This document shows, piece after piece, positions 1 through 14,271 of a stretch of DNA of 64,000 bases. Made by a program: the position numbers and the translations under genes. Position 1 is the first letter of the stretch. Every line of letters starts with the position of its first letter. Source of the stretch: Calonectria ilicicola (taxonomy: Eukaryota; Ascomycota; Sordariomycetes; Hypocreales; Nectriaceae). The stretch is from assembly GCA_020809705.1 (NCBI GenBank), contig CP085833.1, positions 3,038,001 to 3,102,000 on the forward strand, in the 5' to 3' direction. Under the pieces are notes generated by a model. The model saw only the letters and a program-made list of their open reading frames with translations. It was not told where the DNA came from and did no database searches.

Positions 1-1913
1 AATATCCTCGTCTCCTAGCTTCGGCGAGAACGCTCTGGACAAGAAAACTCTTTCCAAGACCACCCGCGCCAGCGATTGTGACAACCTCGCAATAGTCTCG
101 GCGTCGGAACTTGGCAGAACCTAATTGCCTTGATAGGCTCGAGGCTGAGGATTCGACTACGCTATGCCGATTTTGGTCGGTACCAACGCTTTCAACGAGG
201 CTGCGAGTCTCTATAGATATTGACTGATGCCTTTCCCACGGTCGGGCTGGGCGAGGGAAGACTGCGGACGGTGATGTTAACGGCTCGCCAGAGATGGTCT
301 GGTTATCTGAAAAGAGAGGATGAAGGCTGCTCTTTGGTAATTTGGGATCAGAAGATACTGTTTGAGCAAAAGATCCGCTCCGGCGGTTAGTTCCATCTAA
401 GGAGCTTGCGCCCTCGCTTGAGATATCATCAAAGGGGGCCATTTCGTTGGATAAAGCAGAACCATCAGAAAACCGGTTTGCAGAGCCCTTGGCATGGGAG
501 TAATGACTCCGAGCAACACGCTCAATGACCTTGACTAAGTCGGCTCGCTCGCGTTGCCGGCCAATCATAATAGTTGGAAGTAGGAAGAATGATGAGACGT
601 CGCTGGTGCCAATTTTCCATTCCTTTAATGCCAACCAATCTCCATCAGCAAGGAACTGGTGAACCTTGACCAGGTCATGGCGAAGTCCGCTTGCCGAGTG
701 ATACCGCTCGGAAACGTTCTTGGCTGTGCATTTCTGGATAATTCTCCCTATCACATCTGGGACATCGATCCGCACTGTAGACACGTTTGGTATCCTGCGC
801 CCTAGGACTCCCTGAACAATATCAAGCGGTGTATCTCCATCAAATACTGGTTTTTGAGTTAGAAGGGTCCAGAATAAGACACCGAGAGAATAGATGTCGG
901 TTCGACTGTCAGGCTCTGCGGGCATTCTCCCGGTTTGCTCAGGACTGATATAAAGCAATTTGTTTTTGGCACCTAATTCTTTCGAAAGTGTCGACCAACC
1001 GGTGCTAGTAAGACCATGCTCAAAAGATCGTATTCCTGAGCCAAACGACATAACTTTAACCTTGTTCTCCTCCACATTGTAATGGAATGCGTCGCCGCGA
1101 ATCTCTCCGTGAATCATACCAAGGCTATGGTGAAGTAATTCGAGGCATTGTGCAGCACCAATGGCAAAATCGAGGAAATTTTCAAGAGATATGGGCTCTT
1201 GGAGCTGTGGCTCGTTTTTGCGACCTGACTTAAAAGTTTCCCCTACTTTCCGCGCCCTATAATACGCAGGTCCCATGTCAAGCACATTTGCTAGATAGTT
1301 GTAGCCAGGGTGTTGGTATATTGCAACTATGACAGGAGCGCGATCGCTAGGCATTGGATTGAGCCTGATAAGGTCAAGAGGCTTAACAATGTGTTCTCCA
1401 TTGGGGTCGGATGAAGCTGTAAGGCTCTTGGCGATGTGGAAGGCTCGTTCCTCGCGGAGAGCATGATAGGAAATCCTAGCAACGACACGTTCTTCTATGT
1501 ATGGTGTATCGGAGGATTGGTTGGAGGGTATCGAGGCTGGAGGTGTCGTCGCCGGCAGATCGGTACCATCACTACTAGTACCAGCAGCGTCCAGCGGGGA
1601 TGGACGCCCGGACTGGAGTTTCAGGCCAGGACTGGAGGCATTGTGTGAGGAGTTCGAAGGAGCGGAGAACGGAGACACAAATCGTGTGCCAATAACGTGC
1701 CTAAAGAGGTCAAAAGCATTAGGAATGCTAAACTACAGAGCAAGAGTAGGGATAAAACCCTGCACGCAGATATCACACTTACCAAAAGTCATATGTTGTA
1801 TGAAAGGGAGGTGTCGACTCGTCCCAAGTATAACCTGCTATCTGACGAAGGCGCTCGTAAAGTCGGGGCGGCGGATCGAGAAGGTCATCGGACACGAGGG
1901 CCGCGCCGTCCAT
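1..1913 (-). CDS. Group X hybrid histidine kinase, N-terminal part (partial, 3' end outside window)
   Basis: Two-component sensor of the Mak2/Phk1/Chk1 type, whose family order is protein-kinase-like domain, P-loop ATPase, GAF, histidine kinase, receiver. About 619 residues are visible. The start is the ATG at 1913, the first in-frame ATG. A 55-nt intron (1728-1782, GTAAGT...TTTAG) follows 43 codons. Residues about 80-360 are a kinase-like fold with the group-typical SPEQTGR stretch (about 305) and a DIYSLGVLFW helix. A Walker A motif (GAGGLGKS) lies near residues 597-604, at the window edge. The usual kinase HRD and DFG motifs read HGE and SFG, so the kinase domain looks inactive. The histidine kinase and receiver domains would be to the left of this window; their presence is inferred from the family. 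Such proteins relay oxidative-stress or osmotic signals to a phosphotransfer protein. Confidence 0.85.
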
Positions 1914-4223
1914 GTTGATGCGCAAGCAGCGTCACGCCTCGTGGGGGAGGGAGTCGGCTTTGGCAGCGGGACGCGGGGGGCGCTCTAGGGCGCGGGCATT
2001 CGCATTCAGTAGTCGTTAACCAGGTCTGTCTGAACTGGACATTCTGGGAGGTACGTCGTGAGCTGCCCTGAGTTGAGGGAGTGGTAGGTGGTCGGTGGCC
2101 GAAGAATCGAAAGGCGGAGTGAAGGTGGGCGGACCGGTTATAGTTGGGCGCAGTTGTGGTGAATATAGAAGCCTGCGGTCCGAGTTGATGAGGCTCTCTT
2201 GAGTTTTGGGCGCCGAAAGACGGAGGGTGGGTGAATGAGATGTCGATCAGTGGATCAAGACAGAGCGGCTAGATCCCGGCAGAGGGTGAGGTGAAGTCGT
2301 CGAAGGACCAACGTGGGAAGTGGTGATGGTGGGTGACTGTTCTCGCCTGGCGGACAGGCTTGTGGATTCGGCGGGATTGGCGGCGAGGTGGTGGAGTCTC
2401 GCCTTTTTTTCGGCCTCGAGCAATAGGCAGGACGCTATTGCGGGAACGGATTCGAAAGAGCCTCTTCGTCGGCTAGACTCTGGGTGAAGGCACTGGACCT
2501 GATGGGATCGAGGGGACTTGGCGCAACAAATTCGTTGCGTCTGGGTGTCTTCTGTCTCTGAGTCGGCATGGGCATGGGCGTGGGCGTGGGTGTGGTCGCG
2601 GGTGCATGGGATGTGGGCATTGGTTGGGAAGGCCGCAACATGGCTAGTCGGTAGGGGGGACCCGCTGTCACCTGCTGCTCCTTCCCACGTTCTCCGCCGC
2701 CAACTAGTTACCGTGAGGGCTGTTTGGTTGTTCATCCCAACTACAACGATAACGGATGAACTATTGCCATGTCCTTGAATATATGAATGCCATTTTTCCT
2801 TCACCAAGCATGAATGCGAGGTGTTCATACGTACTAGCCCAGCATCCCTCCCGCCATAATCCACCGAAGACCACACCCACTGTGCCATTGCCCCGCGCAC
2901 ACTTGATACAATGGCGGTTTACGGCCCTGAAAAATAATGCGGAAGGGCTTGCAGCACGGAGATGGACAAGCGAGCTAGCACAGACACGATTCCCAGAGTA
3001 AAAAAAAAACCGCCTGGCGCGCACGCCGACTGAGATCCATCCGTGGTTCCAGAGCACTGACAGCGTAGTCTTACAAAACAAGTTTCCCCACTTCTTCGCC
3101 CAAATCGCTGGTGCTCGCCAACGATTCATTCCGTGACGTACGGAGTACCTGACTTATCACATCCGCCCTCCCTGACCAGGGGTTTGTTATTTTTGGCCTT
3201 GGCAACGACTTCTGTTACACCTAGGGTTCAAATACCTGTTTTTGGGTCCCATCAGGTACCCACCTGCAGCTGTCAGGTTTCCTCAAACGCACAATTCAAG
3301 ATCCAATGCTCGCAACCTCCGGTCTTACGGTGGCTTACTCGCCCTTGGTCTGGCCCGCCGGAGCACCGACTCTCTGGCGCAGCCCGCAGCCGGATGATTC
3401 AATTTCGGCTGCTAGGCCATGTGGCTGGCGCTTGTTGCCCGTTGAGGGGCGCCTGCCTTTTTGTTACTCTTCTCCTTCACTTTGATTAATACCGCTCATC
3501 AATCTGACGGTGAGGGGGGCGCGATTTCTCAGGACTAAGCAGCAATCTCCTCCAATGCTTACTATATCTGTAAAATCCGTCTGTGTCTATGTGCTCTCTC
3601 GGTCTGCCTCAAACTACCATTCCGATACCTTTACTGTACCCCCGCTAAAGGTCTGCTGTCCCTGCAGCCGCGGTCATCAAGCCAAAATGATGTAAGTGGA
3701 GGCAGGGGCGGTGCCAGCAGCACAACCACATCCCGCGGCGGAAACCCGGCCAAACAAAGTTCCGACACGTACCCCCACATCAGCCAGGGGAAACATGCCA
3801 TACCTCGCCACATAGCTAGAACGGAGAGAATACTCATTTGCTCGACTCAGTCTCTCGGGTGGACCGTTATTGACATCACAAGTCAGTGGAAACGTATGTT
3901 ACTGGAAAGATTGGTATATGTATTTGGATGGATAATCCTTTCTTTAGTCTAATCCTCGGATGGGGCTTGGTTCTATCTCTATCATGACCCGTCCCCTTTT
4001 TAGACATTTATCCAGCTCGCTGGGATCCCGCTCCAGCAGCGGTCTTTCATTTCTAGATCCTAACTCATAATGTGCCAGACTCATCTAGGCCACTTATTCA
4101 CATAGCTCTATCAAATCATTCCACAACACTAGACAGCTTCCATATTCTTCCCGCCTCTTTAGTTCTAATTGACATTGAATCAATCAAGCAGCTGTGGGCA
4201 GTTCACACTGGATATAGAACTAT
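1914..4223. other. Intergenic: upstream of the histidine kinase, downstream of UGM
   Basis: No coding region is supported. The longest open frames have no splice logic or recognisable domain, and one encodes a His-Ala run that is the complement of a G-rich hexamer repeat at 2567-2595. A poly(A) run sits at about 3001. The right end is probably the 3' UTR of the mutase gene. Confidence 0.5.
2567..2595. repeat. Short (ATGGGC/GTGGGC)n minisatellite
   Basis: About four tandem hexamers of the form (A/G)TGGGC. The antisense reading gives the His-Ala/Pro-Met runs in spurious open frames here. Confidence 0.7.
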
Positions 4224-6058
<1,835 letters not shown>

Positions 6059-9000
6059 GGTGGGGGAATAGCAAGGAGCTTCGTTAAAGAGATATTCTGG
6101 AGAGTGTAAGTGGCAGAGCACGCAGGCGCCGAGTACTCGGTCGAAGGAGCTGTAGAAGAAGGATGAAGCTTACAAAACGAGGCGAGGACGGTGAGAGCAG
6201 CAATGTCCAGTGGTTGCTGTAGATATTGTTTTGACCGTAGGTGCTTCTAGGAGGCTGGAGGAAAAGGAGACGGGGGGAACTGTGATGGATGGCGGGGCTA
6301 AAATTATTCTGGAGCCTGCAGGGGAGGGGGAAACAGGGAGTGGGAGGGTTGCGAAGGGTCGCCCCACCGTCTTCTTATTAGCTAGGTTGGTTTGCTGTTC
6401 TCTGTCCTGTAATAGCACAGAAGAGGCATTACTCGGTGATATGGTATACTGGGCACCCACACGCATCACTGCTCCCACCCACCTCAATTTTTTTTCTTTC
6501 CCTTTCCTTTGGATGCCACCATCACTCATGCCACCCCTCGGACAGTTTGTGCTCAGGGGTTAGAGGTGGGAGGGTTCCAGACCTGGACCGTCTCGAACAT
6601 GTTGGCCCGGTGGGCGGTCGGTGGATGGTTAGTCGGCGGTGGGCGAAAGGGATAGTACAAACAAGTACGTCGCACAACGTGTGGTGTACCAGCGAGGCAA
6701 TTTAACACTTACGAAAAGCACCTCCTTAATCAGATCCTCTGCTACCCGTGGTTTTGAGGCCCAAGGGCAGAAGCATACGAAGGTTGGCGGTGGAGAATAT
6801 CGTCTTGCCCCTCGTGTATCATTTGCCCTCGACCATCTAAACCACCGCTATTGGGACGTGCCCGCGCTCTAGGCCGTTGGCTCCTAGACCATTATGCTTG
6901 ATCAACCACTTGTCGACGTACTATATGCACATGTCCCATACCGCCTCTATTGTCATTGCCAGTGAATGGCTCGCTTCGGGACCCATCGTCATGCATGTTC
7001 ACTTTGCTGTTGTAGATCCACGGGAGGGTCAGCGTTCGTCAGTGCCAAAAGCTGGAGACACTGGGGCCCTTTTTGGAAAATTCCGGGCAGCGTAACGGAC
7101 ACTGTGCCACGGACGGAAGGCTTGGCTTTTTTAGTGCCAGAGTGGCTTTCACTGTTTTGTAGCATACATATCCACACCCTCAAATATGTGTCCACTCCAA
7201 ACGCTGGACGGGTTGACGGGGACTGGGGCTGTGAAGCTGTCATGAATATCCTGGTGGAATAGAGTTGATCGCGCACCGCAGTAAAAAAAAAAAAAAAGTC
7301 TTTCCCACCCTAGGAGCATCCAATTCGGATGAGACAATTTGCTCGGACACCACATCCACCAATCCGGTGCGGCCGATGTGTTGCTGACAAGCTTATCAAG
7401 CTCTCGACACGAAATGATGATGGTTCAGGAACCCGCCCGCGGCTCTTCGAAGAGACGCTGCAACCGAAAGCGACCAGGTTTGTAGCCGCGTCGCCTCCAC
7501 AGGCAGCCTTGCCGTAATTTCGTAAGATGAGTGCCAATTCCACCTCCGGCAGGCCTCAAAGCCTGTCTGCCATGGATTCCAAAACGCTGTTTTTGAGGAA
7601 CGTGGCCTTAGCGAAACATTGGGTCTTGTCACTGGGGAACGGGGACGGGGCTGGTTTTTTTTTTTCTTCTCGCCTCCACCAGTGAACTCCATGATATCGG
7701 CTTGGGTGAGAGTATGTATCACCAACATCAAACGACTATTGGGCATTTTGAGGAAACAGGCCAAAGCTACCCTATTGGCGCCTGAGAGTGTGGTCGTGTC
7801 CTGTGCCAGATGTTTGGTTCTTACTAGAGACAAACGCACAGAAACGTGCCCAACCGTTCCCTTTTTCATACTAGAGAAACTCGCACAAGCTCCACACAAC
7901 ATTAACTTGTTTAGAGGGCACTCAATTAGCGATTAACTTCCCTGTTTGCCGATTTCCAAGAAGATGCATAGCGCCTATGCCCCTCGATGAGTACTTGGAG
8001 GATTAGAATCGCGGTCATTGTACCCAAAGAAAAAATGGCCGTGCTGGGGTGCTTCTAGGGTGAGTGGGGAGGCACAATCAAATGCCTGCTTGTATTCGGA
8101 GTAAGCTTCTCTCTGGACCCCAATCGTCTCCATACCAGCGACTTGTCTTCTCTCTCAGCTGGTGACACGATTCGGGTCAAATCTCACTAAACGCGATTGA
8201 CAAAGGCAATATCGCAATGACCCCAGCCTAGCCCCATGTCCAGCCCCGTTGGTCGCTGCCTTCATCCTACTCAATCCGCCTCCCTCCCTTGCGTAGCGGG
8301 TGATTTACGGTTGTCGTATTTACACGGCTCATCGGCGCACGAAACCCACTCAAGCGCATCGTTAGTAACCGGTCCAAGTTTGGGGCAGCACCGAGAGCTT
8401 CGTCAGCATCTTTCGAGAAACGTCACAGATCCAGGGGCCGAGGGAGGGATCATCTACGACTCATCATCTTGAAGCAAGCCTTGGCCCCACCACTCGTTTG
8501 AGGGAGTGTAGATGCTTCAATTCTGAAACGCAGCAAACTCAGATCCATGATCGTCCGCTCGCTAGTAGCCGAACAAGCATTGTCGTCATGCCTCGCAAGG
8601 CTTCCTTCCGGTAGGCCCTCTGAGTGGGTTTTAGTTTAGGACACGGTACAGCTTTGTGCCGGTGAGATGCCGGGGCTGGGTCGCCTTGCGATGGAATCCA
8701 ATATTTACATCTGACAGACACAGCCTTGTCTCATGCTGTCTCATGCTATCGAAAACACGTTACGAAATTTTGTCTACTTGTTCGGGAGCCTCTCGGTTCA
8801 GATAACCAGAGTCTGTTGGTCTAGATGACAGGGAGATCCTGACTAAAGCGGGCGAGATGGAAACTGTACTGGTACCTCAGCTCGGGGGCAATATTACGGG
8901 CACTTATGTATTGGGACCAGTGTGGGAATACAGTTGATCCCCTCAACCCCTGAGCAAAGATGGGACGAGATGCTCCAACGATGCCACGACCAGGCAGGTA

Positions 9001-10708
9001 ATCGAAAAGCCAAGTCTGACTGGGGAATGAGAAAAACGGGCGGAACGTGATTGATGGGCGGGAACGACATGGCGTCGAGCGTCTCTACAGCACCCTATTG
9101 GCGGAGCGACAAACAAGCCTTTGGCCACGATTGTTTCGACAGGCTTATGCCGAGCCATGTACCTCTACCGATAAGGGCGCCGTCTGGACAATCTCACATA
9201 AATGTCTTGCTCAGTGCGTCAGGCCCATGGTGCTTAGCCCGCTTAGCTCGTTTCCCGCCGCTCGCTTGCATCCGAAGTTGGAATCGACGCTTGTCTATCT
9301 GTGGCAAATGGTACTGATAGTCGCAATGTGAGGGTACAATCCGCCTCCTGGCATGCTCGCGGGCTAGTCCCTAGCATTGGCAGGTTTGAATGGTATCATG
9401 GGGCGGGTGCTCAAGATTCTCTCGGAAGGAAGCGCGGCTATTCAAAGTTAAAAAAAAACCAATCTCCATGAGCTGGATACCGACCGCCATCTTCATGATG
9501 CAACGGGACCATGGCCATCACTAACGGTGAGCCCACTCTGTCATCTCCATAAATACGAGGCGAATTTCATGGGGCTTTTCATCTCACTGTCGTTTCCAGC
9601 CAGTCGTCAAACCTCGAACTTACCAAGTTCGGCATGTTACACCACTTTATCCGGCGCACAGCACCGCACCGCACCGGGGTGACCGAATTTTTTCTTCCCT
9701 TGCTCTGGCATGAACAAAGGTCAAAGTTGGTTGGCCATTCCGTAGCACCAACAAAGCCACCAGCATTCCTGGGGGTCCGTGAATGCCCTGTCATCCAATG
9801 TGTGCCAGTGTGTGACGCGATGCATGCAATGGAAGAATGCAAAAGGGAGGGAGGGCACACCATTGCACGGTGTGAGATGCGCCGCCCAAGCCATGTCCTT
9901 ATCTGACCAGCTGGACGAAGTAGATCTCCAAACGTGGGCGGATTGATTCGCTAAGCTTGGATCCTGCAGTCCTTTCCCCGGCTCCCCTGAATAGATTCAG
10001 GTAGAGAGCACAGAGGATAGCCCTGCGTGAGGCGGTACTGGTACCTCGCCTCCTCAAGGTGTTTGCCCCTTGCCTTCCCCATTAATTACCCTGCTCGTCA
10101 ACCCCCTGCACGCGCGTTCAGGAGCTCGTGTCCACCCTGGCCCCCCTGGGACGTCCCTTGGTACCAGTACCTATTTTCCGTACTGGTTCGTAATTGACCT
10201 TCCTGGCGCGTGTTCGCTCCCTCCCTGAGACTCCATGCCGCCCTGGGCTTCGCCAGCTGCATACTGGCCTGGAATAGCAATGTGTCCCCCCTCCACTGAC
10301 TGACGTGCCAATTTCCAAAGAAAGGTCTTTTTTAATTGCCGCGCCTCACCCGAGCCCCAGTCTCTCCCTTTCTCCTTCTTTTTCTCTTCTCTGTAGAACA
10401 AGGGACCGCTCACTGCCTTGATTTTCTGTTTTTTCTCTTCACATTTGACTCTTGTCGTTTGCAAGCCAACTCGTCAAGCTTTCAGCTGGCAAGAACTTTT
10501 TTCTTCACTTCTTGGGTGACTTGGTTAGCCGGCCCCCGTCAATTGCATATTTCAGCACCCCTCGCTTTCCCAATCACCCCCTGTTAGGACTTGGCTGTCC
10601 GTCCGCTCGTTTGCGCGTCCCCCTAAAACTCGTCCTCAAGACCTACGTATCAACCACGATCGTTTTCCATCAACCATATTCAGTTCATCGCATCAATCAG
10701 CAATCACA
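6059..10708. other. Large intergenic interval between UGM and the TPT transporter
   Basis: About 4.6 kb with no supported gene on either strand. Open frames are short, lack codon bias and match nothing I recognise. Poly(A)/(T) runs occur near 7282 and 7655. An 11-mer, GTACTGGTACC, occurs at 8866-8876 and 10035-10045 and inverted at 10160-10170. The right end (about 10320-10700) is pyrimidine-rich and is probably the promoter and 5' UTR of the transporter. A non-coding transcript cannot be excluded. Confidence 0.5.
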
Positions 10709-12086
10709 ATGTCCGGTGACGAGAAGATCCGCGTCTCCGGCGAGACCCCCCGAGCCACCACGCCGGTTCTGCCTACCGTCAACCCTGGCCTCGAGAAGAC
10801 CAAGGCTGTGTCTGGCATTCACCCATCTCTCTATGTTGTGTGAGTATTCGGGTGGTCGAGAATTCGCATCGCGCAAACTTGCTAATGTGCATTACCAGCG
10901 TCTGGATCGCATGTTCCTCGTCCGTCATTCTGTTCAACAAATGGCTTCTCGACACCCTCAACTTCCGTACGCAACCGTCCCGCGCTCGTATCGCTAAATA
11001 TTCAATTGCTGACACCAGATTTCAGGCTACCCTGTCATTCTGACGACATACCATTTGACCTTTGCCACGATCGTCACTCAAGTGATGGCTCGATGGACTA
11101 CTCTTCTCGATGGCCGAAAGACCGTCAAGATGACTGGTCGTGTCTACCTGCGCGCTGTTGTTCCCATCGGTATTTTCTTCAGTTTGAGTTTGATCTGCGG
11201 TAACTTGACATACCTCTACCTCTCGGTCGCTTTCATCCAGATGCTCAAGGCCACTACTCCTGTCGCTGTCCTTCTGTCTGGCTGGGCTTTGGGTGTTTCG
11301 CAGCCCAGCCTGAAGCAGTTCCTCAACGTCTCTGCCATCGTCGTTGGTGTCATCATTGCTTCCATGGGTGAAATCCACTTTGTCACTATTGGTGTCTTGT
11401 ACCAGATTGGTGGTGTTATCTTCGAGGCCCTTCGACTTACCATGGTCCAGAGACTCCTCAGCTCTGCCGATTTCAAGATGGACCCTCTGGTTTCTCTCTA
11501 CTACTTTGCTCCCATCTGCGCCGTCATGAACGGTGTTGTTGCTCTCATCTGGGAAGTCCCCCGATGCTCTATGGCCGAGGTTTATAACGTTGGTCTCTTC
11601 ACCTTCTTCCTCAACGGTCTCTGCGCTTTCATGCTCAACGTCTCTGTTGTCTTCCTCGTAAGTAACCTCTGGATTGATCGAAGACTTTCATAATTGACTC
11701 GTGAATAGATTGGCAAGACCTCTGCCGTTGTTCTCACCCTCTGCGGAGTGTTGAAGGACATCATGCTGGTTGTTGCCTCCATGATGATCTGGGGCACCCA
11801 GGTTACCGCCCTCCAGTTCTTCGGCTACTCCATTGCCCTGGGTGGTATGGTCTACTACAAGCTCGGCTATGAGCAGCTCAAGAACCACCTCATGGATGCC
11901 AACCGCCAGTGGGCTGAGTTCGGTGCCCGCAAGCCTGTTCTCCGCAAGCTTACCATTATTGTTGCTACGGCGTTGCTGATCTTCACCTTGTTTGGTGGTC
12001 TGGCTCCCAGCTACACTACCGAGTATGACCCCTCTAAGATTGCAAATGAAGTGACGGATCGATTTGGAATTAACAAGGCTCAGTAG
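10709..12086 (+). CDS. TPT/DUF250-family nucleotide-sugar or triose-phosphate-type transporter
   Basis: Polytopic membrane protein of the drug/metabolite transporter superfamily, TPT branch, usually in Golgi or ER membranes. Four exons (10709-10839, 10899-10966, 11026-11657, 11709-12086) give 402 residues. Every intron is 51-59 nt with consensus borders. A polar N-terminus of about 45 residues precedes the first membrane segment, followed by the family block SSVILFNKWLLDTLNF, then YPVILTTYHLTFA, the AFIQMLKATTPVAVLL pair, and a second half ending with SAVVLTLCGVLKDIMLV. The C-terminal soluble tail follows a last helix near residue 380. About ten membrane segments can be seen by eye. The substrate cannot be read from sequence; GDP-mannose-type transporters are related but I do not see their diagnostic motif. 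It is convergent with eL27. Confidence 0.9.
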
Positions 12087-12930
12087 CATTCCCGCAACCC
12101 CCTAATTTCTTGCGGCATCAATGAAATTTGAATACACTCAAAGACGCCACGGAGGCGTTGTCTCTACTAGGCGAACGGCGATCTAGGAAATTCTTTCACA
12201 AACCTTTATATTGGCAAGGAGCGCGTTACTTGTTGCGCTGGCTTGTTCGACTTTTTAACTGATTGGAGATTTTGAGGCATTCTGCTTGATTGTAGGTTTG
12301 GGGTGCGATTGTAAGGCCACAGAGCTGATTCGCAGTTTGGGATGGAAGGGAGCAGCATGCAAGGATAATTGCATCATGAAGGTCTAATCTGATGTGTACT
12401 TTAGACGGCGTTGGGCCATAGACATGTAGAAATGAAATGGGAAAAAATGACCAAACATGACCGAATGGCTTAAATGTTCGATTACCCCTGAGTCTGTCCT
12501 ATTATGTGTAATCTTCTCCACGTTCTCTTTGCACCGAAGTAGCCTAGTGCCTGACAGTCTCTTATTTCATTTTGGAAATGCCATTGTTTGAACAAAGTGT
12601 CTGACAGGAACTTGGCTGGGTGTCACGGCTACTCATAAGTTATTCATTGGGGCAAGGAAACAGGTTTTGACCGCCACAAGCCCTTAGGTCTATTTTTGTA
12701 TCATGACCTTGGATAACACCGGTTAAGCAAATCCACCGTTGACCTAGTACTCGAGACCACCAGTCCGATCCGCGTCATCGTTTTTTTTTTCAGACACAAA
12801 ACAGTCACACGGTGAGAGGATCTGATTTTAAGAAACTTTCATATTGATTCCCATAATCCGGGGTTCCTTAATGCCAATCGATGCTCTTTACATCCCGCCA
12901 ACTCCCTAACCGTGATGGAGAAACGATCTT
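12087..12930. other. Intergenic between convergent TPT transporter and eL27
   Basis: Joint 3' flanks of two convergent genes. No open frame, RNA gene or repeat recognised beyond a poly(T) run at about 12780. Confidence 0.5.
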
Positions 12931-13577
12931 TTAAAACTCTGTGAAGTTGTTAGCAACTGCTATCGTGCCAAACACGATCGTGGGCGGAAACGTACTGAGA
13001 GGGGTGAAGAACCATCGGTTCTTGCCGCTGGTGTATCGCTCCTCAAGCACCTTCTTGACAGTCTTCTTGGCGTCCTCACGCTGCGACACCTCCTTGAAGG
13101 TGTCGTTGGAGATGGTGCCCTTGAGGCCCTCGAGCTCAAGGGTGTAGCGAGTGGGCATCAGGTGGTTGTAGTTGATGACCTTGATGAAGGGCTTGATCTT
13201 GTTTCGCTTCTCCTGGCGAGTCTTGGACATACGGCGGGTGATCTTGGAGGGGTAGCGCTCAATGCCAGCGACCAGAGCGTGGCCGAAGGGGTGAGGCTTG
13301 TTGCCGTTGTCAACGGGCTGGATGATGACAACCTGTAAAGCAAATTGGATCAGCAGTGTTCTAGAAAAACCGTCAAAGCAATCGTCGTCGTCTCTCCTCT
13401 GCTGCTATCGCCGCACACAAAACACACAAAATTCCACTGCAACCCTATTTTTTTTTTCAAGCCGGGAGCGACGCGTAATTCGGGAGAATGATAGGAACAT
13501 CGACTATGTCGTACCTTCTTACCGGCGTATCTGCCGCGGGTGATGATGGCGACTCGGCCGACCTTGAGGAACTTCAT
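12931..13577 (-). CDS. RPL27: 60S ribosomal protein eL27
   Basis: Component of the large cytosolic ribosomal subunit. Three coding exons (13515-13577, 12996-13332, 12931-12938) give 135 residues, the normal length. It opens [20 protein letters not shown] (KOW-type fold) and continues [39 protein letters not shown] and [13 protein letters not shown]. The last exon holds only 8 coding nt (the end of a Lys codon, Phe and TAA). Its intron (12939-12995) has donor GTACGT, branch TGCTAAC and acceptor CACAG. Reading through it would add an unrelated tail of about 20 residues in place of the conserved LKF-type end, so the splice is well supported. It is divergent from the NCE101-family gene across 322 bp. 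Confidence 0.96.
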
Positions 13578-13899
13578 CTTGTCCGGCGGTGGTGGTCGGA
13601 ATTTGCTGGGTGAAAGTTGTCGTCGTGAACCGTGATCGGGAATTTGGTGCAAAATTTGGGGTTTGTGGGTTGGGAATTTGGGGCAAGCGAGTGGCAGGTG
13701 CAAAGTCACGTGTGGTGCGAATGGCCCGTGCACCAGGGCCCTCACTGACGAGGGCTGTCAAGCCGCCATGCCGCTTTGCAAGTCGCTCAATTGACTGGAG
13801 TACGTACGTATTTCTAAAGGTAGACGACCCAATAAAAACACAACAACGAGGTCCCCATACGTGTCGGCTCAGGTCGCCTCACTCATCCTTCATTGCAAA
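13578..13899. promoter_or_regulatory. Bidirectional promoter region eL27 / NCE101-like
   Basis: 322 bp between two divergent starts, so both genes must use it. It contains a CCAAT-like ACCCAATAA near 13829 and a GTACGTACGTA run near 13800. No site is assigned with confidence. Confidence 0.5.
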
Positions 13900-14141
13900 A
13901 TGTCTGCTGCCCCTACATACATCATCTCTCGTGTTGCGGACCCCATCTTCGGGGTCCTGATCGGCCTTTCAGCAGCTGTGACAAGAATCAATCGTGAGGA
14001 GAAGGACAAGGGAAGGACCACCAATGAGACGCTTCAGTCTGCACTCCGGTATGTTGAAATTTTCCTCATGGGCACTCATTGAAGCCACATGTCTAATGCT
14101 TTCAATTCAGACGTACTGGGCTTTCTTCTAAATCTTCCTAA
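13900..14141 (+). CDS. NCE101: NCE101-family small membrane protein
   Basis: Fifty-nine residues from two exons (13900-14048, 14111-14141). The intron has donor GTATGT, a CTAATG branch and acceptor TTCAG. The N-terminal half, YIISRVADPIFGVLIGLSAA, matches the single membrane segment of fungal NCE101 proteins, with the conserved Asp-Pro at its start. A charged INREEKDKGRT segment and an RRTGL ending follow. Yeast Nce101 was described in non-classical secretion, but its molecular role is not settled. It is easily missed because the second exon holds only ten codons. It shares a promoter with eL27 and is convergent with the TTC36-like gene 130 bp away. Confidence 0.75.
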
Positions 14142-14271
14142 TGTGCGAATCCATATCCAACATTAAGGGTCCCCAATGGATTGTATTAAAATTCTGTGTC
14201 TTCAAATATTCCATGCCTCTATCGGCAGTGCGCCAGCTATCCTATTTAATGTGATTTTACAACAAATTTAA

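Noticed and set aside
2247..2900. 217-codon minus-strand open frame with a His-Ala run
   Set aside because: It lies over a G-rich minisatellite, has no domain and no coding-type codon bias, and an opposite-strand frame is equally open.
3218..3240. GGTTCAAAT box resembling a tRNA B box
   Set aside because: Flanking stems do not pair and no A box lies at a suitable distance upstream.
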